Below, piece after piece: positions 23,808 to 32,441 of a stretch of DNA of 52,992 nt. Made by a program: the position numbers and the translations under genes. Within the stretch, counting starts at the first letter, position 1. Each line of letters opens with the position of its first letter. Below the pieces are notes generated by a model. That model was given only the letters and a program-made list of their open reading frames with translations, did not search any database and was not told the origin of the DNA. The stretch is from Candidatus Zhuqueibacterota bacterium (GTDB lineage Bacteria; Zhuqueibacterota; Zhuqueibacteria; Residuimicrobiales; Oceaniaggregativiventaceae): assembly GCA_014728115.1 (NCBI GenBank), contig WJME01000305.1:1-52992 (forward strand). Direction: 5' to 3'.

Positions 23808-25016
23808 TTGAATTTTGCAGATAAAAATATCCTTATCGCTGCAAGTGGTGGCATTGCCGCATATAAAACTGCACAACTGGTACGAACCCTGGTTAAGTAT
23901 AATGCCAGGGTTCGTGTTATGATGACGCCAACGGCAACCCAGTTCGTCTCGCCATTGACATTTGAAACCCTGAGTGGCCACCCGGTGCTTTTGGATCTTT
24001 TCCCGGAACAGGGGGGGGCGAGTACAGCGCATATCGATTGGGCACGATGGGCTGATGTCATTGTTGTTTGTCCGGCTACTGCCAATACCATGGCCAAGCT
24101 GGCACATGGATTGGCCGATAATGCCGTCACAACGACGCTTTCTGCGACGACCGCGCCTGTTCTCCTTTGCCCGGCAATGAACAAAGAAATGTATGCCAGC
24201 AAGGCTCATCAGGACAACCAAAAAAGACTGCAGGACTTGGGATATCGCCTGGTTGAACCGTCGCAGGGGTGGTTGGCATGCGGAGAAGAAGGATGGGGAC
24301 GGTTGGCAGATCTCTCTGTCATCATCGAGGCCATCGAAGATACGCTCTATGGAACGCACGAATTTGCAGAAAAACACTTTTTAATCAGCGCCGGACCCAC
24401 AAGAGAAAATATTGATCCGGTGCGTTATATTTCTAACCGCTCCTCAGGCAAAATGGGATATGCGCTCGCACGTCAGGCCTTTCTCAGAGGTGCTCAGGTG
24501 ACTGTCGTGACGGGTCCGACAACATTGGAACTGCCCCCGGGTATCCGTCGAGTCGATGTCGAGAATGCCCGGGAAATGACTGCGGCAATCGAAGCGCATT
24601 ATCACGAATGTGATGTTTTGTTGATGGTCGCTGCTGTTGCAGATTTTAGACCCAGTCAGGTTGCAGAGGAAAAAATAAAGAAAAAGAATATATCACATGT
24701 CTTGCATCTGACAGAAAATCCTGATATATTAAACCTGTTGGCCCCTCATAAAAAGGGCCGTATACATGTGGGGTTTTCTTTAGAAACCAATAACATCGTG
24801 GAACATTCGTTAGAAAAACTGAAACAAAAAAAACTGGATTTGATTATTGCCAATAATCCCAGGGAACAGGGAGCCGGATTTGACCATGATACCAACCGGG
24901 TGACGATTGTGTTTGCTGATGGTCAAACCCGTGAATCCCCACTGATGGATAAAACCAGCATTGCTGATCAAATACTGGATGAAATACGGATTTTGTTGAA
25001 TCAGCACAAATCATAG
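23808..25016 (+). CDS. coaBC: Bifunctional phosphopantothenoylcysteine decarboxylase / phosphopantothenate-cysteine ligase
   Basis: CoaBC performs two successive steps of coenzyme A synthesis. The N-terminal flavin decarboxylase (about 1-185) has Ala-Ala-Ser-Gly-Gly-Ile-Ala-Ala-Tyr-Lys, the catalytic His in Thr-Ala-His-Ile-Asp, and Pro-Ala-Met-Asn-x-x-Met. The C-terminal CoaB ligase (about 186-402) begins at Ile-Ser-Ala-Gly-Pro-Thr-Arg-Glu and has Ala-Ala-Val-Ala-Asp-Phe and Glu-Asn-Pro-Asp-Ile-Leu. The start is not certain: TTG 23808 is used here, but an in-frame CTG at 23799 is better spaced from GAGGAG and overlaps the rpoZ stop. Confidence 0.94.
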   Translation: MNFADKNILIAASGGIAAYKTAQLVRTLVKYNARVRVMMTPTATQFVSPLTFETLSGHPVLLDLFPEQGGASTAHIDWARWADVIVVCPATANTMAKLAHGLADNAVTTTLSATTAPVLLCPAMNKEMYASKAHQDNQKRLQDLGYRLVEPSQGWLACGEEGWGRLADLSVIIEAIEDTLYGTHEFAEKHFLISAGPTRENIDPVRYISNRSSGKMGYALARQAFLRGAQVTVVTGPTTLELPPGIRRVDVENAREMTAAIEAHYHECDVLLMVAAVADFRPSQVAEEKIKKKNISHVLHLTENPDILNLLAPHKKGRIHVGFSLETNNIVEHSLEKLKQKKLDLIIANNPREQGAGFDHDTNRVTIVFADGQTRESPLMDKTSIADQILDEIRILLNQHKS

Positions 25017-25023
25017 GAGCGCC

Positions 25024-25713
25024 ATGGCTTTAAATTCTGCTATTCAAGAATTTATTCATCAGCAAATCGAGCTATATGGCGATGAATTGGTTTTTTCTCC
25101 TCAAAGCTCAACAAAAGATAACCCCCAGGATGACGGGGTCAAGCCATCCTGGGAGTCTTGTGAAGAGTTGATCTCTTTTCAGGAAAAAATCAATCATTGT
25201 GTGCGTTGTGCTTTGGGCAAATCCCGAACGAATTTTGTTTTTGGCAGCGGCAATCCTCATGCAGAGGTGATGTTGATCGGTGACGCTCCGGATACGATGG
25301 AGGACGAACAAGGATTTCCGTTTGTCGGACCAGCAGGCCAGTTATTGGACAAAATTTTACAGGCGATCCATCTGGATCGCACACGGGTCTATCTCTGCAA
25401 TGTGGTGAAATGTCATCCTTCACAGAACAGATCTCCTTTATTATCGGAACTGGAAACCTGTCGTCCTTTTCTGAACAAGCAAATCGCATTGGTAAATCCC
25501 AACGTTATTCTGTGTATGGGAGAACAAGCGGCAAATTCTGTTTTACATTCCAACGACCCCATTCAACGATTGCGGGGTCGTCTCCATCAGAGTGGTCAAT
25601 ATAAAATCATTGTAACCTATCATCCTGCATTTTTGCTGCAACATCCTCAGTACAAACGAGATACATGGTTTGATGTGCAGCTCTTGGCAAAACAATTGAA
25701 AACAAATGGCTGA
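25024..25713 (+). CDS. Family 4-like uracil-DNA glycosylase with iron-sulfur cluster
   Basis: This base-excision repair enzyme removes uracil from DNA. The 229 residues include the four cluster cysteines in family-4 spacing: Cys59-x2-Cys62 and Cys130-x15-Cys146. The active-site strand reads Ile-Gly-Asp-Ala-Pro-Asp (86-91), where thermophile enzymes have Gly-Glu-Ala-Pro-Gly. It is followed by Glu-Asp-x-x-Gly-x-Pro-Phe-Val-Gly-x-Ala-Gly, and the C-terminal His motif is Tyr-His-Pro-Ala-Phe-Leu-Leu. Acidic substitution of the first motif is worth noting. AGGAG precedes the ATG, and the stop overlaps the dnaB start by 8 bp. Confidence 0.9.
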   Translation: MALNSAIQEFIHQQIELYGDELVFSPQSSTKDNPQDDGVKPSWESCEELISFQEKINHCVRCALGKSRTNFVFGSGNPHAEVMLIGDAPDTMEDEQGFPFVGPAGQLLDKILQAIHLDRTRVYLCNVVKCHPSQNRSPLLSELETCRPFLNKQIALVNPNVILCMGEQAANSVLHSNDPIQRLRGRLHQSGQYKIIVTYHPAFLLQHPQYKRDTWFDVQLLAKQLKTNG

Positions 25714-27091
25714 TTCTAAAGTACAAACGACACATATGCCTCCCCAGGCAAACGATGCTGAAATGGCTGTGCTGGGTGCCATGATGCTCGATAAAAATGC
25801 TGCCAATACCAGCTTTGAGATTCTCGATGAGAGTTCATTTTACCGTGATGCGCATCGCAAAATCTTCGAAGCTGCCCTTGCCCTGTATCAAAAAAATGAA
25901 CCTATCGATATTCTGACGATTTCGAATGAGCTCAAAAAGCGTCAGGACTTGGATGCTGTAGGTGGAGATTACTATCTAACCGAACTGGTGGAGCGCATTC
26001 CGTCTGCTGCCAATATCGAGCACTATTGTCGTCTGGTGGAAGATAAATCTCTGTTGCGAAAACTGATTTCTGTTGCTATGGAAGTGCAACAGAGCTCGTT
26101 TTCCGCCACTCTTGACGCCCACGAAATCATCGAAGAAGCAGAAAAAAAGATTTTCGCCCTGTCCGAACGCCGCCAGCGCAAAGATTTTCATCATATCAAA
26201 CCCATTTTGCATCAGACCTTGGAGACCTATGAAAATTATCACGGCATGAAAGATGGGATCACCGGTGTACCTACCGGCTTTAAAGATCTCGATGGCCAGC
26301 TCTCCGGGATGCAAAAATCTGATTTACTGATTTTGGCTGCCAGACCTTCCATGGGTAAAACCGCGTTTGCCCTGAATATCGCTGCAAATGCTGCCAAAAA
26401 AGGAAATGTCGTGGGCTTGTTCAGTCTCGAAATGTCTTCCGTGCAGCTGGCCATGCGATTATTGTGTGCCGACGCCAAAGTCAATTCTCACGCAGCGAGA
26501 ATAGGGCGTCTGCCGGAAAACGAATGGATGCGATTATCCATGGCGGCCGGTCAATTGGCCGAGTCGAAAATATATATAGATGATACACCGGGACTGAATA
26601 TCCTTGAAATTCGCTCCAAGGCCCGACGACTAAAAGCGGAACATGATGTCAACCTCATTGTTATCGACTATTTACAACTCATCAGAGGGGTAGGACGGGT
26701 GGAATCCAGGCAAATCGAGATCGCCATGATCTCACAGTCCCTCAAGGCGCTTGCCAAAGAACTCAATGTACCCGTGTTGTCGTTATCCCAGTTATCCCGT
26801 GCTGTAGAATCACGGGGCGGAGACAGACGGCCGCTGCTGAGTGATTTACGAGAATCAGGTGCCATAGAGCAGGATGCCGATGTGGTTATGTTTATCTACA
26901 GACCCGGTGCCTATATGAAACCCGGCGAATTGCCTCCGGAAGAGGAAAACCTGGCAGAAATCATCGTGGCAAAGCAACGTAATGGTCCTGTCGGAACGGT
27001 AGAACTCAATTTCATAAGAGATTATGTGCTCTTTGAAAATCGAGAAAAGTTTGCTGAAGAAATGCCCACAGTCTCTACCAATCTCTTTTAA
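25706..27091 (+). CDS. dnaB: Replicative DNA helicase DnaB
   Basis: DnaB is the hexameric 5'-3' helicase of the replication fork. The 461-residue protein has the N-terminal helical domain starting Pro-Pro-Gln-Ala-Asn-Asp-Ala-Glu (12-19) and a linker. The RecA-type ATPase follows, with Walker A ARPSMGKTAF (212-221), Walker B Ile-Val-Ile-Asp-Tyr-Leu-Gln-Leu (about 324-331), the Leu-Ser-Gln-Leu-Ser-Arg block and Arg-Glu-Ser-Gly-Ala-Ile-Glu-Gln-Asp-Ala-Asp. No intein is present. Its start overlaps the end of the uracil-DNA glycosylase gene. Confidence 0.97.
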   Translation: MADSKVQTTHMPPQANDAEMAVLGAMMLDKNAANTSFEILDESSFYRDAHRKIFEAALALYQKNEPIDILTISNELKKRQDLDAVGGDYYLTELVERIPSAANIEHYCRLVEDKSLLRKLISVAMEVQQSSFSATLDAHEIIEEAEKKIFALSERRQRKDFHHIKPILHQTLETYENYHGMKDGITGVPTGFKDLDGQLSGMQKSDLLILAARPSMGKTAFALNIAANAAKKGNVVGLFSLEMSSVQLAMRLLCADAKVNSHAARIGRLPENEWMRLSMAAGQLAESKIYIDDTPGLNILEIRSKARRLKAEHDVNLIVIDYLQLIRGVGRVESRQIEIAMISQSLKALAKELNVPVLSLSQLSRAVESRGGDRRPLLSDLRESGAIEQDADVVMFIYRPGAYMKPGELPPEEENLAEIIVAKQRNGPVGTVELNFIRDYVLFENREKFAEEMPTVSTNLF

Positions 27092-27229
27092 TCGAACTTT
27101 TGGGGCGGCAAAAGCGTATAACACACTGATTTCATTGAAAAAGTTGAATATTTGCAAGATTTTTGTTGTTTTTGTTCTAAAAAGTTGATATACATTAAGT
27201 TAGTAGAATAGTTAACCTTTTTGCCGCAT

Positions 27230-29371
27230 ATGGTTCAAGAATACGAAAAAATCTATCAGGGATTGATTCGCAGAATAAAGCGCTACAATCCGAGTGCTGA
27301 TGTGGACTTGTTAAGCAAGGCATTTGAATTCAGCTATGATTCACATCGGGATCAGTTGCGTAAATCCGGTGAGCCTTATTTTGTTCATCCGTTAGAGGTG
27401 GCCAAAATTTTGACCAATCTAAAGATGGATTACGAAACGATTGCCGGAGGGGTACTGCACGATGTTGCTGAAGATACAGATGTCTCTATCGATCTGGTTC
27501 AACGAGAGTTTGGCAGCAATATTGCCCTGCTCGTCGATGGTGTGACCAAGATCTCTGAACTTAAAATGTTTGGCTTTGAAGCGCAGCAAGCAGAGAATTT
27601 TCGCAAGATGCTGCTTTCGATGGTCAAAGACATACGGGTCATCCTGATAAAGTTCGCTGATCGTTTGCATAATATGCGCACATTGGATTTTTTACCCGAG
27701 AAAAAACGAGTACGAATCGCGCTTGAAACACAAGAGGTCTATGCCCCTCTTGCTCATCGTCTTGGCCTGGCGCGCATAAAATGGGAATTGGAAGATCTGG
27801 CATTCAAGTATTTAGAGCCTGAAAGTTATTTTGATCTTTATAAAAAGATAAACGAGACCCGGTCTGAGAGAGAACGGACGATCTTGCAATCGACCAGCCC
27901 GATCAGAAAATCTTTGGTAGAAGCCAAAATCCATGCCCGATTCGAGGGACGGCCCAAACATTTTTTCAGTATCTATAACAAGATTACAAAACGCGGTGTA
28001 CCTTTTGAAGAAATTTATGATCTTTTGGCGATCAGAATCATCGTTGAAAAGATCGAAGAGTGTTATCACGCCCTCGGTATCGTGCATTCGCTATTTACGC
28101 CTATTCACGAACGCTTTAAGGATTATATCGCAACGCCCAAAACCAATGGGTACCAATCCTTGCACACAACCATTATAGGCCCTGAGGGCAAAAAAGTAGA
28201 AATCCAAATTCGAACTGAGCAGATGCATCGGACCGCAGAAGAAGGAATTGCAGCGCATTGGAAATACAAAGAAGGCCGACTGACCGAGGATGACCTGGAT
28301 AAACATTTGGTCTGGTTGCGTCAGGTGCTCGATTGGGAAGAGGGTGAACCAGATTCCACCTTTCTGGATCATCTCAAGATCAATCTCTTTCAGGATGAAG
28401 TTTTTGTCTTTACACCAAAAGGCGATTTGTTTCGTTTACCTGTTCATTCGACACCCGTTGATTTTGCCTTTAGCATCCATACAGATATTGGCTTGCACTG
28501 TCTGGCTGCCAAGGTGAATGGCAAGATCGTGCCGCTCAGTTATGAGCTCAAAAGCGGTGACACCGTTGAAATCCTGACATCAAGCAATCAGCGTCCCAAC
28601 GATGATTGGCTCAAATTCGTCGTGACCAGTAAAGCGCGTAGCAGAATCAAAAAGTATATTCGCGATTCGCGTTATGAAAGCAGTCTCGCCCTCGGTGAGG
28701 AAATGCTTTCCCGTGCCTTGCAAAAATTCGGTAAAAAAATCAAGAGCATTGATCTGGAGGATGTGATCGAACAGCTGAATTGTCATGATCGCAATGGTCT
28801 TTACGTCGGACTCGGACGTGGCGATATCAAGCTCGAAAATGTTCTTTCAAAATTGCTTCCGGAAGAACCCTCTGGCTCTGAAGATGGTTCGATTATTAAA
28901 AAATTTATAGAACGCGCACGAAAAAACTCGCGCGGTATCCGGGTCGCCGGAATGCACAACATTATGATTAATTTTGGCAAGTGCTGTAATCCGGTGCCAG
29001 GTGAACCCATAACCGGAATCGTTACCCGTGGACGAGGAATTGTGGTTCATACCAATACATGTAAAAATCTCATTCGATCTATGCAAGAACCCGACCGCAT
29101 TGTCGATGTCTCGTGGGATGTTGAAAAAGGAAGCCGATTTCTCTCTGGCGTATATATTCTCGGAGAACGGCGAAACAAATTATTACCAGAGATCACCGAA
29201 CTGGTGACCACCTCGGATGGGAATATTTCTGCCGTGAACATGAATAGCGAAAACTCTTTGGTTAGTTGCGTCATGAGTATCGAAGTGTATGACCTCGATC
29301 ATCTTATCCGAATTATTGGCAAAATTAAAAAATTAAACGGCGTAATCTCTGTTGATCGCTTGAATAAATAA
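27230..29371 (+). CDS. RelA/SpoT-family (p)ppGpp synthetase/hydrolase
   Basis: This bifunctional alarmone enzyme controls the stringent response. The 713-residue protein has the HD hydrolase domain with His53 (Phe-Val-His-Pro) and His-Asp (77-78) followed by Glu-Asp-Thr, so hydrolysis should work. The synthetase domain (about 235-350) contains Gly-Arg-Pro-Lys-His-Phe-Phe-Ser-Ile-Tyr-x-Lys and Tyr-Gln-Ser-Leu-His-Thr. A TGS domain (about 387-450) begins Val-Phe-Val-Phe-Thr-Pro-Lys-Gly. A zinc-finger-like segment and a C-terminal ACT domain complete it. The frame opens at TTG 27221; ATG 27230 is preferred. I see no clear ribosome site. Confidence 0.95.
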   Translation: MVQEYEKIYQGLIRRIKRYNPSADVDLLSKAFEFSYDSHRDQLRKSGEPYFVHPLEVAKILTNLKMDYETIAGGVLHDVAEDTDVSIDLVQREFGSNIALLVDGVTKISELKMFGFEAQQAENFRKMLLSMVKDIRVILIKFADRLHNMRTLDFLPEKKRVRIALETQEVYAPLAHRLGLARIKWELEDLAFKYLEPESYFDLYKKINETRSERERTILQSTSPIRKSLVEAKIHARFEGRPKHFFSIYNKITKRGVPFEEIYDLLAIRIIVEKIEECYHALGIVHSLFTPIHERFKDYIATPKTNGYQSLHTTIIGPEGKKVEIQIRTEQMHRTAEEGIAAHWKYKEGRLTEDDLDKHLVWLRQVLDWEEGEPDSTFLDHLKINLFQDEVFVFTPKGDLFRLPVHSTPVDFAFSIHTDIGLHCLAAKVNGKIVPLSYELKSGDTVEILTSSNQRPNDDWLKFVVTSKARSRIKKYIRDSRYESSLALGEEMLSRALQKFGKKIKSIDLEDVIEQLNCHDRNGLYVGLGRGDIKLENVLSKLLPEEPSGSEDGSIIKKFIERARKNSRGIRVAGMHNIMINFGKCCNPVPGEPITGIVTRGRGIVVHTNTCKNLIRSMQEPDRIVDVSWDVEKGSRFLSGVYILGERRNKLLPEITELVTTSDGNISAVNMNSENSLVSCVMSIEVYDLDHLIRIIGKIKKLNGVISVDRLNK

Positions 29372-29437
29372 AAATTTTTTCGTATCTTGTAGCACTCTGG
29401 GAGAACACTCATATATTAACCAAAAGGAGCATCATCG

Positions 29438-29770
29438 ATGAGTGATAAAAAAGAGACCATTACTAAAAAGGACGTTTCCAAGCGAACGGCGCGAATAGTC
29501 GGTGAAAAGATCTATTTGACTGAAAAAGTCGTTGATGGTGTCTTTCAAGCTTTGCGTGAGTTTATGGCCGAAGCCGATCCGGAGGTCAGGATTGAAATTC
29601 GTGACTTTGGGGTATTTGAGGTCAAAAAGACTAAACCCAAACCCAAGGCCAGAAATCCTAAGACCGGTGAAATTATCTATGTTCCGGCACGGAGAAAAAC
29701 CCATTTCAAAGCCGGTAAATTATTAAAAGAAGTACTCAAATCGCCCTTGGAAGAGGGAGATGAAGAATAA
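29438..29770 (+). CDS. HU/IHF-family DNA-bending protein (copy 2, IHF-like)
   Basis: The 110-residue protein is longer than typical HU because of charged ends. An N-terminal Thr-Lys-Lys-Asp-Val-Ser-Lys-Arg helix comes first. The DNA arm contains Ile-Arg-Asp-Phe-Gly-Val-Phe-Glu-Val and Ala-Arg-Asn-Pro-Lys-Thr-Gly-Glu-Ile, and an acidic tail follows. The Lys/Pro-rich stretch before Ala-Arg-Asn-Pro resembles IHF subunits more than copy 1 does. AAAGGAG precedes the ATG. ruvX follows after 15 bp. Confidence 0.92.
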   Translation: MSDKKETITKKDVSKRTARIVGEKIYLTEKVVDGVFQALREFMAEADPEVRIEIRDFGVFEVKKTKPKPKARNPKTGEIIYVPARRKTHFKAGKLLKEVLKSPLEEGDEE

Positions 29771-29785
29771 AACCAGTCAGTTGGC

Positions 29786-30259
29786 ATGTTAGCAGAATCT
29801 AAAGACCTAAAAACGGTCCCACAAGGCCGGGTGTTGGGTGTCGATTATGGTGAAAAAAGGATTGGCTGCGCTCTCAGTGATCCGATGCAGATGCTTGCTT
29901 CTCCCTTGATCACCCTTAACTATCTCGGACCCAAACAGATCTTTAGAGAATTGCGCCGAATCATTAAAGAACAAAATGTTGTCGCTATGGTCATAGGCAT
30001 GCCATTTCATCTCAATGGTCGAATAGGGGATAAAGCCACACAGGTCAAAGAATTTGCAGAACATGCGAAAACTCGACTCACGGTACCCGTCTATCTTTGG
30101 GATGAACGCTGGACTACGGTGAATGCCGAAAAATCCATGCAAGCCAGAGGATTGTCACCTTCAAAACACAGAGACCGTATTGACCAGGTTGCGGCTGCCT
30201 TTATTTTGCAAGGATTTTTAGATCGTCTATCCAATTCAAGAGCTCTTGTCTCTGGATAA
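29786..30259 (+). CDS. ruvX: Holliday junction resolvase-like / pre-16S rRNA nuclease YqgF
   Basis: The 157-residue RNase H-fold nuclease of the YqgF/RuvX family processes the 5' end of 16S rRNA in E. coli and was first proposed as a Holliday junction resolvase. The visible active-site residues are Asp in Leu-Gly-Val-Asp-Tyr-Gly-x-x-Arg-Ile-Gly (about 18-27), Glu in Trp-Asp-Glu-Arg-Trp-Thr-Thr (about 106-112), and Asp in Ile-Asp-Gln-Val-Ala-Ala (about 131). The Gly-Met-Pro turn is present. A dozen residues before the first strand make it slightly longer than usual. Confidence 0.92.
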   Translation: MLAESKDLKTVPQGRVLGVDYGEKRIGCALSDPMQMLASPLITLNYLGPKQIFRELRRIIKEQNVVAMVIGMPFHLNGRIGDKATQVKEFAEHAKTRLTVPVYLWDERWTTVNAEKSMQARGLSPSKHRDRIDQVAAAFILQGFLDRLSNSRALVSG

Positions 30260-30290
30260 CCCATTGACCCTATCAGCTATGATTCATTAA

Positions 30291-31808
30291 ATGTTAAAAA
30301 AAATTCTTTTAGCGCTGAGCACAGGGATCATTCTCGCTCTCTCTTTGCCACCCTTTAAAAGCGGTTTTTTGGCATTGGGAGCCTTGATCCCTTTCTTTTT
30401 ATTGTTGGAAGACAAGTCATTTGGCGAAGCCTTTCGATGGGGATACGCTGTAGGACTGTCCATCGATATATTTTGCCTCTACTGGATCGGCTGGGTGACT
30501 GTTCCCGGGATGCTGGGCGCGTTTCTCATCCTGCCCCTTTTTACTGCCCTCTATGCGGTCATACATGTTCTCCTGATTCGCACTTTTCATGCAAATGCAT
30601 ATTTACTATTCCCCTTTGTATGGACGACTATAGAGTATCTCCAATCATTAGGGGAAACGGCTTTCCCATGGGTATACCTGGGATATACCCAGTCTTATTA
30701 TCAGAGTTTGATACAGTACGTGGATATTACTTCTGTTTATGGGGTTTCGTTCTGGATTGTCCTGATCAATGTGCTGATCTATGCAGGGATTAAACGGTTT
30801 CAACCCCGCCTTACTATTGCAGCCATGACAGCTTTTGTATTTCTTGTTCCTTTGGGTCACGGAATAATGACGTTAAATCATCGTTCCATGCCTTCTGAGA
30901 CCATCAAAGTGGGCCTCATTCAGGGAAATATCGACCCTTTTGAAAAATGGAATCGACAGCGAGAAGAAATCCATTTTGCGATCTATGATAGCCTCACGCA
31001 AGAGGCGTTCAAACAGGATCCTGATTTGATGATCTGGCCCGAAACAGCGACCTCCAGTTATCTGCGCTATGATTATAATTTCATAAAGAGAATTCGCACC
31101 TGGGTGGATTCAACCGGGGTCCCTCTGATTACCGGTTCCGTGGATTTTGAGCATCTGGAAAGCGGGTATGAATACTATAATGCTGCGTTGCTTTTTGAAC
31201 CGGATGAATATGAGATTCAACATTACCGAAAAAACAAGCTGGTTCCATTCTCCGAGCGGGTGCCTTATAAACACTATTTTCCCTTTAATGTTTTAAAAAA
31301 TCTTCTCTATGATATGAAACTCGGTATCGGAGATTATGCACGAGGAGGGGACTATTCTCTGTTGAACGCCACATCCTATGGCGATTCTATTTCTGTGGCT
31401 GTGCCCATTTGCTATGAATCGGTCTTTCCTGATTATGTGAGTAACCAGGTACATCAGGGCTCAAATCTGATCGCGATTATCACCAATGACGCCTGGTTTG
31501 GCCGCACCTCTGCTCCTTATCAGCATGCACAAATCGCCGTATTCAGAGCCATAGAAAATCGAAAAAGTATTGCGCGCGCCGCCAATACAGGGATTTCCTG
31601 CTTTATCGATCCCTATGGGTTTGTCAGCGGCTCTACCCCCATTTTCACGACAACCCAGCTCGTTCACGAGATAGGCCTTTACGAAGGTCAGACATTCTAT
31701 ACCCGATATGGAAATGTCTTTGCTTTGATTTGTCTTGTTTTTACTCTTGGTTTTGTGCTTTTTGCCTTGTATATTCTACTCTTTGGTAAAAGAAAAACTG
31801 GAACATGA
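30291..31808 (+). CDS. lnt: Apolipoprotein N-acyltransferase
   Basis: Lnt adds the third acyl chain to outer-membrane-bound lipoproteins at the inner membrane. The 505-residue protein has about six hydrophobic segments in residues 5-190, then a periplasmic nitrilase domain with the full catalytic triad: Glu251 in Ile-Trp-Pro-Glu-Thr, Lys316 in Asn-Lys-Leu-Val-Pro-Phe, and Cys374 in Ile-Cys-Tyr-Glu-Ser. A final membrane helix lies near 475-500. Its presence together with bamD shows a diderm envelope. Confidence 0.95.
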   Translation: MLKKILLALSTGIILALSLPPFKSGFLALGALIPFFLLLEDKSFGEAFRWGYAVGLSIDIFCLYWIGWVTVPGMLGAFLILPLFTALYAVIHVLLIRTFHANAYLLFPFVWTTIEYLQSLGETAFPWVYLGYTQSYYQSLIQYVDITSVYGVSFWIVLINVLIYAGIKRFQPRLTIAAMTAFVFLVPLGHGIMTLNHRSMPSETIKVGLIQGNIDPFEKWNRQREEIHFAIYDSLTQEAFKQDPDLMIWPETATSSYLRYDYNFIKRIRTWVDSTGVPLITGSVDFEHLESGYEYYNAALLFEPDEYEIQHYRKNKLVPFSERVPYKHYFPFNVLKNLLYDMKLGIGDYARGGDYSLLNATSYGDSISVAVPICYESVFPDYVSNQVHQGSNLIAIITNDAWFGRTSAPYQHAQIAVFRAIENRKSIARAANTGISCFIDPYGFVSGSTPIFTTTQLVHEIGLYEGQTFYTRYGNVFALICLVFTLGFVLFALYILLFGKRKTGT

Positions 31809-31836
31809 GCGCCCCTCAAACGTTTCTTGGATAGGT

Positions 31837-32436
31837 ATGAAATGTGATATACTCTGCTTTATTTTACTGTTAAGCGTTTTTTCCGCAAGGGCTGATGAAG
31901 ATCAGCCAACAAGCAATCTGGTGCGATTTGAAAAACTTTTCAGTCTGATGGCCTCTGAGACAGATTCGTTTTTCAATATCAAAAGCCACTCATCCGTGCT
32001 TATCCAGGGATCTGCTCAGCAAACCAGTGCCGGGTGGTTTTTTCGTTCCAGTTTGATTCAGTTTTTGCAAAATGAGGTGGAACGCATCGTTTGGCAAAAT
32101 CCTCAGGATGTAGACTGTATGCTGGAATTCCAAGTTCCTGAGACATCGGTTCAGTACACCAAGGTGAATCATGACGGGGTTGAGCGGAAAGTCTCTGCAA
32201 CAGCAAGCCTGGTGTTCAAAATAGGAAATGAGATCTCTGCCAGCCAAACGTTTAAAAAGTCATTGCTCGATACCATCAAGATCAATGACTTGCAGCAAAT
32301 TGAAAACAGTCTTTATCCCTTTACGATAGGGGAAAAACCGGAATCCGGTGCCTGGCAAAAATGGTTGGAACCCGGACTCTTGATCGGGCTTTCAGCAGGT
32401 ATTATTTATATGTTCTATTCTTTTCGAAGTAAATAA
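31837..32436 (+). CDS. Exported protein with C-terminal membrane anchor, function unknown
   Basis: The 199-residue product has a short signal-like N-terminus (Leu/Phe-rich, ending near Ala-Arg-Ala at about 17-19), a soluble region of about 140 residues with alternating strand pattern, and one C-terminal hydrophobic segment (about 175-193) followed by Arg-Ser-Lys. The predicted topology is therefore a periplasmic domain held in the membrane by its C-terminus. The frame extends upstream into lnt (to 31735); ATG 31837 starts after the lnt stop and gives a proper signal peptide. It lies between lnt and bamD, so a role in lipoprotein or outer-membrane assembly is possible, but I recognise no family. 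Confidence 0.7.
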   Translation: MKCDILCFILLLSVFSARADEDQPTSNLVRFEKLFSLMASETDSFFNIKSHSSVLIQGSAQQTSAGWFFRSSLIQFLQNEVERIVWQNPQDVDCMLEFQVPETSVQYTKVNHDGVERKVSATASLVFKIGNEISASQTFKKSLLDTIKINDLQQIENSLYPFTIGEKPESGAWQKWLEPGLLIGLSAGIIYMFYSFRSK

Positions 32437-32441
32437 TCGAC

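Noticed and set aside
23703..24377. 224-residue minus-strand frame
   Set aside because: Antisense to rpoZ/coaBC; Cys/Arg/Ser-biased shadow composition and no recognisable domain.
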